Below, piece after piece: positions 43,385 through 55,521 of a stretch of 64,000 nt of DNA. Each line of letters starts with the position of its first letter. Positions within the stretch are counted from its first letter, which is position 1. The position numbers were made by a program, and so were the translations under genes. The notes beneath the pieces are model-generated. The model had not been told where the DNA came from and did not search any database. It saw only the letters and a program-made list of their open reading frames with translations. The stretch comes from Strobilurus pachycystidiatus (lineage: Eukaryota; Basidiomycota; Agaricomycetes; Agaricales; Physalacriaceae), in NCBI GenBank assembly GCA_019915135.1, contig JAHLMK010000018.1:372001-436000 (forward strand). The letters run 5' to 3'.

Positions 43385-46300
43385 GACGAAGACTCGGACG
43401 ATATATGTACTGCTTGTATCAGTAATAGGCTTTTATACTTGCGGTCATGTCGGCACTGGGTTGCTGTATGACTGTGTGTACACAACTCAATGTATAGTAT
43501 CAGTAAAAACTGATAATCTGTTTCCCTACAACAAGGTTACCTGCTAAGACCGTCGGACTTACACAGTCGCAAAGTTGCTCTCATTGAGGCGCGGATTTTC
43601 TTGTACAGTAGGACGCCTCAATTATTGGTGGCTGTGCAATAAGACTTTGTCCTGGCGACCACCATGTCGCCGTCGTCGGAACGGTTCACACTCCTTTTGA
43701 ATCCCCCGATGCAGAGCAGGATGCTGTGGTGAATGCTGACATCCATGGAACGCGCCCTATCGTTGATGCAGATCTGACCTGGATAAACCAGAATATAATG
43801 GAGTACACTGAAGAACTCGGCCATGCTGTATTGAAATTCATTATCTCATTGGTCTCCTTAAAGTTATCATTCAATATTCGGATTATCTTCGTCGTTTCGG
43901 GAGGTATCCATATTGGTGCCTCTTTGAGGACATTAGTTCATGTCTGGGGAAATGCTGTCGGTCGTTGGACAAAGTTCTCGTGTCGAGGAAGGGGGTTCGG
44001 AGAAGAGTGGGTCAATTCGGCTTGACCAATAACCACGATCATGCTTCCACTTCGCCCAATTTTCCGCCACGCGCAATGAGACATAGCAGGGACCGGGCTG
44101 GGTGCATCCGCTATATATCTACCGCATCTTTGTCCAACAGTCGACCAGCCAGACCCGGCCTACTTGCGCTGGTGGATTCTTGGGTTATCGGGACATCCGG
44201 GTCGGTTTCGGCTCTCATCTTGCCCATCGCGTCGAGTCCTGCCAGTAAGACACTGCTCTCTTGAGAATTGTGTTTAGCTCATTATCACAGCGCCCAACTT
44301 TTTGCTCGAAGATTTCTCGTTGAAGTCATACCAGCCTTACGGTGAGCATTGAACTCGCCCGACGCCGATCTTACACGCGTGTTCTCAAAGAGACTCGATA
44401 GTACGAGGCATCAAGTGCTATTATGGCAATGAAACGCGTCGGCCTGGACGCCGTCACAAAATCACCTGTGCGATTCATCTCAACATCGCCATCTCATACA
44501 GCGACTTGCTTTCGATTCCGAGCGACATCGTGAGCGACAAGTGTGGACTGAGATAGTCGTTCCGTATCACGAGGAAGGCAAGAGACACCCAATCCGGTCC
44601 AAGTTAAGAGAGTGTATGTACATGCTCAACGATATATCCAGGCTCATCATCCGTTGTCAGGACTCCGCATTAGTGACCGAAACTGGCATACTCGAGCTCA
44701 TAGTAGATCCATGGTTGATCGCAATTGCAGGTCATCTGTCATTGAGCACCTTTCATGGAACCTGACAGTACCGCTGGAGTGGCAGGGGGATCCAAATCAA
44801 CGAAGAAATATAAACCGCTGTCCCCTACCACTGTCCTAGCGACTTTCAAGTACAAATTACTCCTCCAGGGCGGGCTCGATGACTTCATTGATATACGGCT
44901 ACCGACTACAATGGAATTAGGCCAGTGACACGACACGGGCTCATACGCGATATTTGGCACCGGCGGCCAGACCAAATGCGATCTGGTTGTCGGTCCAATC
45001 CCCGGATCCTTAACTTCGCAACACGGTGGTGGCATTGACATCGGACATGTATGCTTCATACCCGTTCCGTCAGCCTCTTGCATCCTCGCCCACGACGACG
45101 CCCGCCATACCTGATCGCTACCCTCTTCCGCATGATGTTATGCCCTCTGCCACACAAACCCTTGCTGGCGGGGACGTGCAAGAAGACTTCCTGTCTTGAC
45201 AACCTGCGTATTTCCCTCGGCCGCCCTGGAATCACCGATTTTGTTTGAGCGGACTGTATGGCCACAGCACGAAGATCTGCTGATCGCCACGCAGCCACCG
45301 TACACTAACCTGGCTTTACTTGTTTTGCGTCGAGCAGAGGGTGTTTCGACTGCCCGTCTGGTGTCAGAATCAGCGACAGGGGCGTGTCTTGCCCGTGCAT
45401 CGGATTGTCAGATGCTGACTGCCGGTTTCGCAGGAATCATCCCTCCCTTTTTCACAATCTTCGGCATTCGCGCGAGCCAAACGACATAGCTAACTCGACG
45501 ACAACAGTAACGACAGTGACGACGAGCCTAGCGAGGACAACTTCGAGTCGCCCCTCGACAAGGTCCCACTTATCGCAGATGCTCCTACTCCCACTACCTT
45601 TGCTCCCAGTAAAGTGAATGTATTCTTTGGACACGTCAGTTGCCAGTAGCCGGCCTACTCTCACACTCCGCCCTACTCTCACACTCCGCACTGCTGACGC
45701 TTGCGGCTTCTATGCCCCCAGCGCAAGCGTCACCACCATCGCAAACGCCAACTTACCCGGGCAGGTGATGTCAAGGCCGAATCCTCCAACTGTGGCACCA
45801 CTCACACCCTGCTTTGGCGTCACGGACTAAACGACGAACTCAATTTCAATGCATATGGCCTATACTGCAAATTGGTGAGGCAGTTTGTCGTGTTACTTTC
45901 TGGGCGGGCACTAATTTTGTTCCCGCTTTTTCCAGCACAAGCCCTCGGCCGAAGACGATGATGATGATGATGATGGGGGAAGAGTGTCCACAGTATACCA
46001 TTGCCGGCATCCGCAGTCCCGCACAGGCGTGATCCGGCTCATCACACCCGCGGCGTGCCTCCTCCCTATAGAGCTTACGAACGACAATACTAGTTGCCGC
46101 CTCCGCCGTATAGGTTAGGCCATACAGTTCGTCACCCACTCTCCAGGGCTTAACCGTTTTCAAAGCCGGCATTTCTAGAGATACATATCTTCTTACTGTG
46201 CCCAGGCCAAATTCAATCAGAGTCTTTCACTCAAAGCCTCTATTTAAGTCATAATCCTCATCGTCAGAAGAATATTCATCGCCGAGATCAACCTCAACAT

Positions 46301-47280
46301 CCTCGACAACTTCCCCATTATACAACCACGCCGCAGGGACCCATTCCCTCTCCTTCTCAAAGATCGCGAAGACCTCAACGATGCGATCTACTTATGGGAG
46401 GGGCGAACTCAGTCTGCATCTAGACAAGAGAGCATAGACGTATTGGGTATGTTTTACGCGCTTTCTCGAACCATTCGTCATTTTCTCATCCACCTTGACC
46501 CTCAGCCCTATGTTATAATTGACCCACAACGACAACGCCTCTTTGGAGGAAGGACGATGAGGGCCAGACCGTCTGCAACACATAAGTTTTATGTCTTTAA
46601 ACCCGTGTCTCATACTATTCAATACAAACTTGAAAAGTACGACATTACTACTGTTGACTGGAAATACAGATGACGCCCACATTTCCCTTGAAAAGGGTGA
46701 ATTTGAAAAACCCCCGCGGCCACTAATCCATTTAAAACCGCTCTCTGTCTCCTTGCGTCGCAATGTCACTGTGCGTCCTGAAGTGACATTGCTGCCAAAA
46801 CCACCCGTAGACACACTATCCAGGTACTCACTCCATGCATGGTTGAGGTGAACAAAGTGTAAGTTGGTCGGGGCCACCCAAGCCACGTACAGCCGCTCCA
46901 TTTCTGCCAGCCCCTGCTTGTGCGGGGTACTCCTTCATCTCTGAAGCTTCAGCGCAATCGTCGTCTGAACTTTCACTGGCGTCACTGTTGTCTGAACCAT
47001 CGCTGCTTAAAGTTACAGCATACTCCTGAGCTAGAGAGAGAGTTTTGTCCTCTTCTTCCCCTTTGTCCCACTTGTCGTATCCCTGGTGAAAGTCGTTCTG
47101 TGACTTCCAGATGATGGGAGCTCGGAACGAGATGGCGAGCTCGGAAAGAGCGGGCGGAGCCGTCAGAGCGCGTTTGAAGCGAATAGATTTGAAGTAGTCG
47201 CCGTAGAAAGCCTACCTTTGAGTCAGTAAAGACTAGAACTGATAGGGCTCTGACTTACTGGGTAAGCTTCTCCGTCGACC
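43385..47280. other. Mostly unassigned stretch
   Basis: A coding-like segment at about 44757-45050 (+) reads K-Y-K-P-L-S-P-T-T-V-L-A-T-F-K-Y-K-L-L and F-G-T-G-G-Q-T-K-C-D-L-V-V-G-P, broken by a TGA; family unknown. An acidic run of Asp codons (GAT repeats) lies at about 45955. ORF 46392-46901 (-) is unrecognised. 43994-44073 is a diverged copy of 48679-48758. Confidence 0.35.
45654..45689. repeat. Perfect 18-bp tandem duplication
   Basis: CCTACTCTCACACTCCGC occurs twice head to tail. Confidence 0.9.
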
Positions 47281-47284
47281 ATGC

Positions 47285-47981
47285 CTAAGGCAAAGCAATT
47301 CGGGCGCATTCCGCAAAGCGTTGATTCAAAGTCTCCAGCAACTCGAAGGTGTCCTCAAACTGGGGTTGTATATAACGAAACGTGAGGTCGCTGAGAGCGT
47401 GATACCCCTGGCGAAACCAAGAGAGAAGGCGTGAACTGGTAGAGGGTGAGTCGACAGAGCTCTGCGGGGCGTCGTCAGAGACGTCGTCAGAGCCATGAGA
47501 GCTTCCGTCTGGGTCTGAGGCATCGGTGCTGTTATCAGAGATGTCTTGTGCTCCCCGGATATCCAGATCAAGTACGCGCATGGACAAAGTGCTATACGCC
47601 CAGCGGTCGTGATATGGTCTGATCTTCGGCATCCGTAAAGCAGAAGAGATGGGGAAAGACTAGAAAAGCAATACGGAGTAAGCTAGGAACGTTAAAGGGG
47701 AGATCGTGCCACTCACCTTGACAGAGCCTTCTCGAAGAATAGCAGCTCCTACAAGTCTCCTGTTCGGTACCCAACACCACGTCTCTGAAACGCGAGCCCC
47801 CAGTGCCGTCTTGAGCAAATTTCCGGTCGTCCATGCTCCTAAAGAGGGGCAGTAGGATATCCTGGCGTAGTTCCAACGCTAAGGGATTGATGTGGGCGGC
47901 TATAGACTCCAAAGTGTCCGAAGAGGCCATAATTAGCTCCATCAGATCCTTCGCCAGAGAGCTCGATGCTCTCGATGACAA
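47285..47981 (-). pseudogene. F-box-like paralogue with apparent frameshift
   Basis: Paralogue of the gene at 13011-14444. It shares R-K-F-A-Q-D-G-T-G-G-S-R-F-R-D, and in another frame V-G-A-A-I-L-R-E-G-S-V-K, at the same spacing as V-G-A-A-I-A-Y-P-G-S-V-Q in the other copy. The segment between them is 28 nt, which is not a multiple of three. After an intron (GTGAGT...CGAAG) it continues M-R-V-L-D-L-D-I-R-G and an acidic Ser/Asp loop, ending at 47285. The N-terminus (L-A-K-D-L-M-E-L-I-M) resembles an F-box start but is not convincing. The C-terminal third of the other copy is absent. Confidence 0.55.
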
Positions 47982-47989
47982 TGACTTGC

Positions 47990-50325
47990 TCTTTCGGAAA
48001 GCATATCATAAAGAACTCAGAGATACGGACGCGTCGGCTTTGGGGTAGCTGGTATACCCACATTTCTTGGTTTCTTCTCGAGTGCGGATGGGACGAAATG
48101 TTTCCTCATGCTTTCCGATGTCGGGCGCCCTCTCGGCGAGCGGATGGTCAACAATCGAAAGATACCCCCCGCTGTTACCAAAACAATGATGCGCCACGTT
48201 CTTCTGCCTACACGGTGCCTGCAGCTAATGATGCTGCCAGCACCGAGCTCAGTCGAATTTTCAGTGAGGTTCAGGATGCGGGTAGGCGGCACTGCGAGCT
48301 TCGGTCATGTAATACCATGATGGACGACTCCGAGCACATTCAATCCACCGCGCCAGTGAGGAAGATTATAGAGAGGAGGCGTGATCCGGTGAACGCACAC
48401 TACAAAGAACGCCTTGAGCTTTTCATCCAAGGAGAGTACGTCGACGAGTACGAGAATCATTGGCGCGGATGACCTTGCTATTGATCGTGAAAGGACGTGC
48501 CAGAAAATACCATTGAAGAGATTTTTACGCGTACACGCTGTCTATCGAGAAATGAGCGACTGATGCTGGGGTATGTACATCACTTGCCTCAAATAGCAAG
48601 GCATCTATCAACCAACGACTTTCTCGACTGGCAGGCTGGGTCGAGATGGACATCCACTTCACTAGCAGACAGAGTCATGGTTCGGAGAAGAGGTGGGCCA
48701 ACGCGGCTTGACCAACGACCACGATCACGCTTCTCCATTGCCCACTTTTCCGCACGCTTTCGACTTCGATTCGGTGACCGAAGATGCACATGAGCTATGC
48801 AATATGACGGTGCGTTCGATATCTGATAATCGCGTCTCTACTCTGACCGTGTACTCTTGATGCAGCGCGTCTTCTCCACTGCAGACGAACGTTTCAAGGT
48901 AGCGACGCCATTTTAGTCCGACAGACTACAGGCATTGGATCTGAACGCAAGTTGGGCGTCCTGCGCTGCTGGGACTCGGAGGAATGACAGGTGAGTTCAA
49001 GTCCTCCCGGGCGAGTAGTCCATACAAACGAGCCTCTTCGCCAGATCCTCCAACTGGTGATTCTTGTTGCGCATTCGGATACCCATACAGTTCCATCTTC
49101 AATTGCACGCGTTGTCGAACGACAGTCTCCGGAATCTGCATACCACGAATACCCTTTCCCCTCGCCCTGTTTGCCGACCTTTTTTGATGGGCTCCCCAGT
49201 GCACTGGGAACAACACAGACAGGCTAGGTGCGTTCGCCATCTTATCACCCCGTATTTGTTCTGACCGATGAATTAGTGCTCTTCTCGTCAAACGGTCACT
49301 GCAGAACGAAGAGAACCCTAGGCAAGACACGCCTGTGCGTCGAAAGCCTTCACGCCCCGTGCCGTTATCATTCCGCGTCATCGACCGTCTACCCATCCCG
49401 CGAGTCTCCCAAGTCTTCCAGCGCCGTTCAAGCTGACAATCCACCCTCCCAATTACGCCTCTTTGACTCTGTCGTATCGCACTATACGTACCTTCTCGCA
49501 CGCGTCGTTGGAGGACTTGGTTGCGCAAGGGTTTTGTTATGGACATGACTTCGTAGTGATGCCCTTGAAAGCCCTACCAGACTAGGCATTGGGACTAGGC
49601 GAATAGTTTGCGTCCATTGAGCAGCAGAGACTTGGACTTTCCCTCCAAATCGCCTTCGCCCCATCAAAGCCTCTCATTTTGATATCGCTCAAATTGTAAC
49701 TTCTGCTGCGCGCACGACGGTGTACCCAAAGACCACTAGGAACCGGCAGTCTGAAATCCGGTGGTCCGCGACAAGGCAAGCGCAGATGCGATCGGATGAG
49801 AATATGAGTGGGTATGAAGGAATCAATGGATCGTGGTGCTCAAAGCATGAGCAGGCTCCTACCTGAAGCTTGATGTGTCGAACAACGTACGTACCTTCAA
49901 ATTTGTTTCTTTGCGTGGTACTTTTGCGTATTGAATCGCTGACGTTTTTGGCGTAGAATTTGGAAGAACCCTCTGGTTCTCTTTCCATCCTTTCTAGAAT
50001 TGCGTTGCTAGCTATTCCAACTTATATACAGTGCTTCGACCTCTTCCACGGACCAATGGTGGCCTCCCATTGTACGCTCCGACCCATGAGGGCCCGATCT
50101 CTTCTATATGTCGTCTATGGTTCTATCATAAAGTAGACTTTATCGAGGCCGCACGTCTACAATATCCCTCCAATACCTCGCCTCATCGTGCGTCTTCCCT
50201 ACCCTCTGTTTTGCTCCCACAACTGACGGCATTGGCCTGACCACTGCAAACTCACGGCGGATCCGTGTTTCCTATCATCCAGCGAGTCGTCAAGCGGCAG
50301 TCGGGGTTGCATCGGTATCCGTGCC
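47990..50325. other. Unassigned stretch
   Basis: ORF 47966-48472 (+) ends in a plausible helical peptide (H-Y-K-E-R-L-E-L-F-I-Q-G-E-Y) but is unrecognised. ORFs 48926-49546 (-) and 49228-49548 (+) overlap and neither matches a family. 48679-48758 repeats the sequence at 43994-44073. Confidence 0.35.
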
Positions 50326-50329
50326 AGAG

Positions 50330-50860
50330 GGAGAATGCAGAGCAGGCATGCTCTTCGTTGCGTTGCATAGACGCTTTGGAGAACCGGCATTCCATCGCGA
50401 CATCAAGGGAGAACATTTGCCAAACGTCCCCCACGTCATACAAGCTTCGCGATTTCGGTTCTGCTGCGAGGACCCCAAAAGTGTGGACGAGATTCGCATG
50501 CTAGAAATGGTTCACAATCACCACTCGACGCTGCAATACAGGCCCCCAAAATGGTTGAATAATATCTAGGCGAAGGAAAGAATGACGTTTGGCGTGCTTG
50601 GCGTCCTGCAGTACAAGTTGAAGGCTCGCTACCACAGTCCATCTCCTCGAATGAGCGGGTTGATCGGTTTGTTTTTCCCTCTTCATATACACTTATCTTT
50701 TGCTAAAGCTTGATCCTACAGCATGCATACTGCGAGAGTACGGCGGGCATAGATCGTCTATTCTCCAGCTACTCGATACCGTACATCGAATGCGGGGAAC
50801 AAATTCGCTGTTTCAATATCAGACCCCCGACTGGTACATTCAGACTCCAATCATGCTCCT
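50330..50860 (+). pseudogene. Ark1/Prk1/AAK1 (NAK-family) protein kinase fragment
   Basis: NAK kinases phosphorylate clathrin adaptors and actin-patch proteins. Pieces in order: F-H-R-D-I-K-G (about 50390), then in the next frame E-N-I-C-Q-T-S-P-T-S-Y-K-L-R-D-F-G-S-A, which covers the catalytic loop and DFG. Next H-H-S-T-L-Q-Y-R-P-P-K (activation loop and APE-like segment; the Glu is Lys), then M-T-F-G-V-L-G-V-L-Q-Y-K-L (the DVWALGVLLYKL helix), and S-I-L-Q-L-L-D-T-V-H-R-M-R-G-T-N near 50780. The TLQYR and H-R-M-R-G-T motifs point to the NAK family. At least two frameshifts and a TAG (about 50567) disrupt it. The N-lobe is not visible. Confidence 0.75.
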
Positions 50861-51866
50861 TCCAGCCGGCCGCATCCTCAAATCCACAGTACCATATCTT
50901 ATCACGCGGCCCCTCAGGTCGCGATGAACGCCAAAATGTCGATATCACCAGCAAAGAACGCCGGTGTACGGTTTCACCGCCAACTTCCGCGCGTTCTCCT
51001 CATCAGCAGCAAAGTCGTCTTTCAACCACTGGTCTTTCAAAGTTCTCGGCATCGTCGACGCAGTAGAATCAGAGTCTTGTGACGGTCGCGTCGAACGTCC
51101 GCTCCGTATCGGCGCTATTGCTTCAAGCACAGTGTCAAGTACACTCCCAAGGACGATGCGTGAGGCGTCTCGCCGTCATCGACGAAAACTTCTATACCGA
51201 ACGATGAGTTCGGCCAATTTCTACCAACTCCAATGGGATGGAAGGTTACGCTCCGCCTCACCACGTCGTGTTGCCGATTCCTCCATGGCGTCGAGGGGAC
51301 GAACACTGCCCAGAACCTGTTCTCCTCCTCAACAGACGCTGTGCCACGCTGTCATGGGCTGATGTACGTTGTCTGCGAGGACGAGCTCGTCGACGACTTC
51401 GACGGCGACACCGATGACCTCGACTAGGCGACGAGGTCCTGGAGATTGGCGGCATCGGGGAGACCAAGTCGAGCCGCTCACAGCCCATATTGACTATGCT
51501 GTCTGGCCTCGTCATCTGGGCCCAATAGGAAGTAGATTTCATTGGTCTATCAGCGTCCCATCCCCCACCCCAGTATGTCCTATTGTGGCAACGTGTCTCT
51601 GGCAAGTCGCACTCATGACACCTGAGTTCTTGCTCACTCATTTTCCCAGCTCCTGTTTCTGACCCTATCATCCATCACAAATGCCGCTGCTCCGGTGCCC
51701 GCTCCCGCCGTTCTTGAAGACGCTCGTAAGTTTTCATCACTGCTGAAATAACAGCTGCATGGAGAGGTGAGCTGAACCGTGGAAGTATTGCTGTTGTGAG
51801 CTCTGTACGTATCCACCGTTCATTTATCGGTAATTCGCTTGCTACTTACATGTACTGTAGAGCGTC
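50861..51866. other. Unassigned stretch downstream of the transposase
   Basis: ORF 51233-51427 (+) ends in an acidic tail (D-D-F-D-G-D-T-D-D-L-D). No family recognised. Terminal inverted repeats for the Tnp2 element should lie here or further out, but none was found by eye. Confidence 0.3.
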
Positions 51867-54800
51867 CTACGATGTCAACAGTAACTCCCGTCTACTTAAA
51901 TAAACTTCCCTCTCAGATGCTGAACCTCTTCGAATGTTGGAACATGTATTCCGCAATGCCGAATAATGCCAGCTGCGTCGTTGAAGAAAAGATCCATTCA
52001 AGTTGATTTCCTGAGAAAAAAGAATGAGACCGGGTCTGAATCTGCATGAGCTCTGTCTCAGGACTATGAGGAATAAGAAGATGCAACACGTTTGAAAAGA
52101 GCAGATAGCACGTACCCTGGATAAGTCTACAGCCACGATACAATGATCGTTATAGCCGAATCGTGCTACGTGGCCTATAACCAGGTTTGGACTGACTTGA
52201 TCTACATGAGAAGACATTGTTGTGGAGAAAGATTTCGCGGGAAACCAAGGATATGGGGCGAAGGGATCGGGATCGTTGCTTGGTAGGTGCTGTCTGATAA
52301 CAAACTCAGTCCTTCCCTGGCATTTGACAATTTTCTCGATGCAACCCACAACCGAGTTTGCATTGGGTTGTGGATAATACCTCACCAGACTATTGCCTAG
52401 ATGAGTCTGGCTTCGAGAGTACATAGCACCGTGGAATGCATAATTGGCAACTTCTTCCTGCAAGGAGCCAAAGGCAAAGTCGTTATTTGTCGCGTCCTGG
52501 CCTGAATCAAAGGCCTTCTTGAAGAGAGTTTTGAGTTCCGAAAGAATCGGAGAGTCTGTAGGCCGCAAGAGCAGTCTTCGGAAGTTGGAAGCCCGAGTGT
52601 AAGATTTCAAAATTGTAGTCTCTAGCTCCCCTAGAGCATATATCAGAAAGTGCTCTCTAAGAGAGGATATAAAGTACATGCCATTATGGTTGTTGGTATT
52701 CACCTTCTGCAATGCGCCAATGAGTCGTTCGAATGGAAAAGTCCACCAAGATGCTACAGGACCAAATAGGCGAAGAAAATCAAAGACATGAAAGGCCATA
52801 TGAATATTGGCGCGTTTCCTATGTCCCAAAGTATGTGGGTGTATTTGATGAAGATCATCCACCCAAGTCTTCAAGAGGCTGCGATACGCCTCAGCCCGAG
52901 TTTCATCCATACCATATCGACAAACTATGCAGATGGCCTGGAAGAGATTCATGGAATGTTCCACAACCTCTCGATCACGGGCGGAGCTGCTCGAACGACC
53001 AAGGAGTGTGACCAGAGCGACAGGCAAATATATTGTGGCCAAGGTGCGCCATTCGTCGGCTTTGATGGTTCCTGGATTGTTCTCTCCGTAATTGTGAGGA
53101 ACCGAATTGATCCAACTAGGTACTGTGCATTCCCGAATCACGTATTGAATGTGATCCAAGGTGGGCTTCTGAACAGAGGGTGCAACACTGCGTGAAGAAG
53201 TCAAAGGCTGGCGAAGGCGCTGTCAAAATATTCAGTTTCATTTGTCGATGTTCGTTAGAGTAAAGAATTTACCCAGCCAATCAACACCTCCGCGTAAGCA
53301 TCTTTGGTCTTCGGTGGAATGAGTACTGTTGTCGAAACTCCATTGGCCGTAATGATAAGGGTTCGATTCATTAATCCCAGCGACCAGGTAACCACCCTCA
53401 GTGATACACCGTAGTTTGCCATAAGAGATCTACGAAGACTATCCTCGTCTAGAGAGTACTCGCCCGAGTTCATTGGGTATTCAAGCAAGGTCTGGATAGA
53501 GGTGATCTGACGAAGCTGCTTCGAGAAGTTTTTATGTTGGGAATCCAGACGGATATTGAGAGGTACATCTGCTTCAATGTACGGCGGCCATGGGTGGCGA
53601 AAAGCTGGGGCCAACTTCACCTTTTTTGCAGCGATTTCCGCGTCAATTTGGAGAACGTGCCTACAGTGATAGTGCACAAGACCCTCCAGGAGACAATGCA
53701 TGGTGTCCACTACCAGCATACGAGTAGGATCCCAGTAAGGTAGCCTCCAAAACTCGGACCAGCGAATTCCATGAGTGGCAAAGATAGTCTCGCGCTCATG
53801 CAGAGTAGAGGCATCTCTCCAGGATTCTGCAATTTCGCGCAGCTCACGAACATTCCGTGTGGTCCAACTGGCAAAATCGGTGTTGTAATTGCCATGGTAG
53901 GAGAGACAGACCGTACACCAGCCCGAGTTGTGACCGGCACTACCACCCACTTTGCGCGCGGCGGGCAAGTCGTTGGTGGAAAGGATGACAGCTAATTCTG
54001 CGATGCGCCCAGCAAGATGAGAGGCAGTACGTGAGATAAAAAGGCCAGTTTTCCAGGCCATGACACAGACATCGATAATCGGTGTCATATAATGCGGAAG
54101 TTGGCTATAATCAGGTTCGACCGGACCGGGAATAATGGATGCCAGAAACAGGTTTTCTGGATTGTAGCGTAGGTTATCGGGGAGATTGAGAATGGCGATG
54201 GAGATAATTCCCATGGAATCGTGGTTTCCCCGCTTCCTTAGGCCATTAGGATTGAAGAAATCAACTTGCATTGCTAGAGCAAGACGGACATTATCTCCCC
54301 GGTCGATGAATAGTGTGTTCGAAGAGGGACTGGGAAAGGTGCGCAGAAACTCTCCATCGAAGGGTCCCCAAGCCTGAAACTTGTCACATCCCCCCCCGAC
54401 GTTAAGCATTGCATCGTCACAAGCTTTGTCACACAGCCGCTCGAGTTCAGGATCGGATAGAACACGGGCGACATGCTCCTCTAAAGAGGCTACTGGGTAT
54501 GGACGGATAGGGCGTCGACTACCCGCTCTCATCGTCGTGAGGGATGCGCCACATGTGACCCGCCTAGACAAGCCAGGAACTGGCTGGGAGCAATAGGATG
54601 GGTATTCAGCCTTGTTGGAAATGAGCCCGTGAGTAGGTGCGTGCGCATAATGACAGGACGGGCAAGTGGCGTAGATAGTGATCTGGCTATCCAGTTTGAG
54701 AGCGTTCAACGCCATGTAGAGGGTAGAGGGAAGATCGCGTGTTATAGCGTCGCGCAGGGTCTCTGCTGAGCTAGCGGGTGGACAGCCCATATCTAAAGCC

Positions 54801-55521
54801 ACGCCTGTGAAAAGGCTAACGACGCTTATGATAAAGTCGCACGCCTTGTGAGATAGACCCATCACAAGATTGCAAGCCACTCCAAGGAATATGACCAGTT
54901 GAGCTATGATATCCTTCCCAGTGAGTGGATCCACAAAAAAGGGTTCTGTGAAGGAGTGAGCAGCAATGCCGGTCGGTAAGATCGAAGCGTACCCGCATGG
55001 ATAGTTGGGGGATCTACTTCCCTAGGATCGGCCGGAAGCTGGGCGCTCAGGAGGTTGACTCCATCTTCAACTCTCCGCAGAACTGCCTTAGTGGCAGATT
55101 TATCTTCAATCCAGAGAGGCGTCTTTCGTGGAGGTCGTATCTGAGAGAGGGCTATGTTCAGCTTCCGGACTGCCCGACTCACACCCTCTAGGAAGACATA
55201 ACGCTCTTTGAGTGCCTTAACATCGCCAAGATTGATCTCCGTCAGAGACATAAGCTCAGAATGAAGAGCTCTGCCTTGACGATCTATCAGACTCAGGTCG
55301 GCGCGAGCGCCAGTCGGTCGACGGCGGTGTTTAACGGTGTCCCGGACAACGTTGAACAGACTCTGCTGTAAGTCCCCTACTGTGACCGTTCTCGGAGTAG
55401 TCGACATCCGTTCGGTTGTTACAGTCTGGCGTTCCTCTCGAGTAGACCACAATGGATTTGAGGGTAGAGGTACCGATGAGCCACTCTCGAAGGTCGCGGC
55501 CGCAACCGCATTAGATACCAC
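51867..55521 (-). mobile_element. Tnp2-type (CACTA/CMC, Plavaka-like) DNA transposon with near-intact transposase
   Basis: Large transposase gene whose exons are all open. Terminal repeats and target duplications were not located, so outer borders are those of the gene. This transposase class is common in Agaricomycetes. Confidence 0.75.
51867..55521 (-). CDS. Tnp2-like transposase, four exons
   Basis: Exons are 55521-54993, 54945-53273, 53219-52116 and 52052 to about 51913 or 51867. Introns of 47, 53 and 63 nt have good splice sites and phases. The central exon carries the Tnp2 signature F-F-N-P-N-G-L-R-K-R, I-A-I-L-N-L-P-D-N-L-R-Y, N-L-F-L-A-S-I-I-P-G-P-V-E-P-D and V-D-T-M-H-C-L-L-E-G-L-V-H-Y-H. 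A zinc-binding cluster C-P-S-C-H-Y-A-H precedes it. Exon 3 has G-P-V-A-S-W-W-T-F-P-F-E-R-L, the conserved C-terminal block. Total is about 1,160 residues and no stop interrupts the exons, so the protein may be functional. The choice of reading frame in exon 4 is unsettled. The start ATG at 55521 is the first in the frame. Confidence 0.8.
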
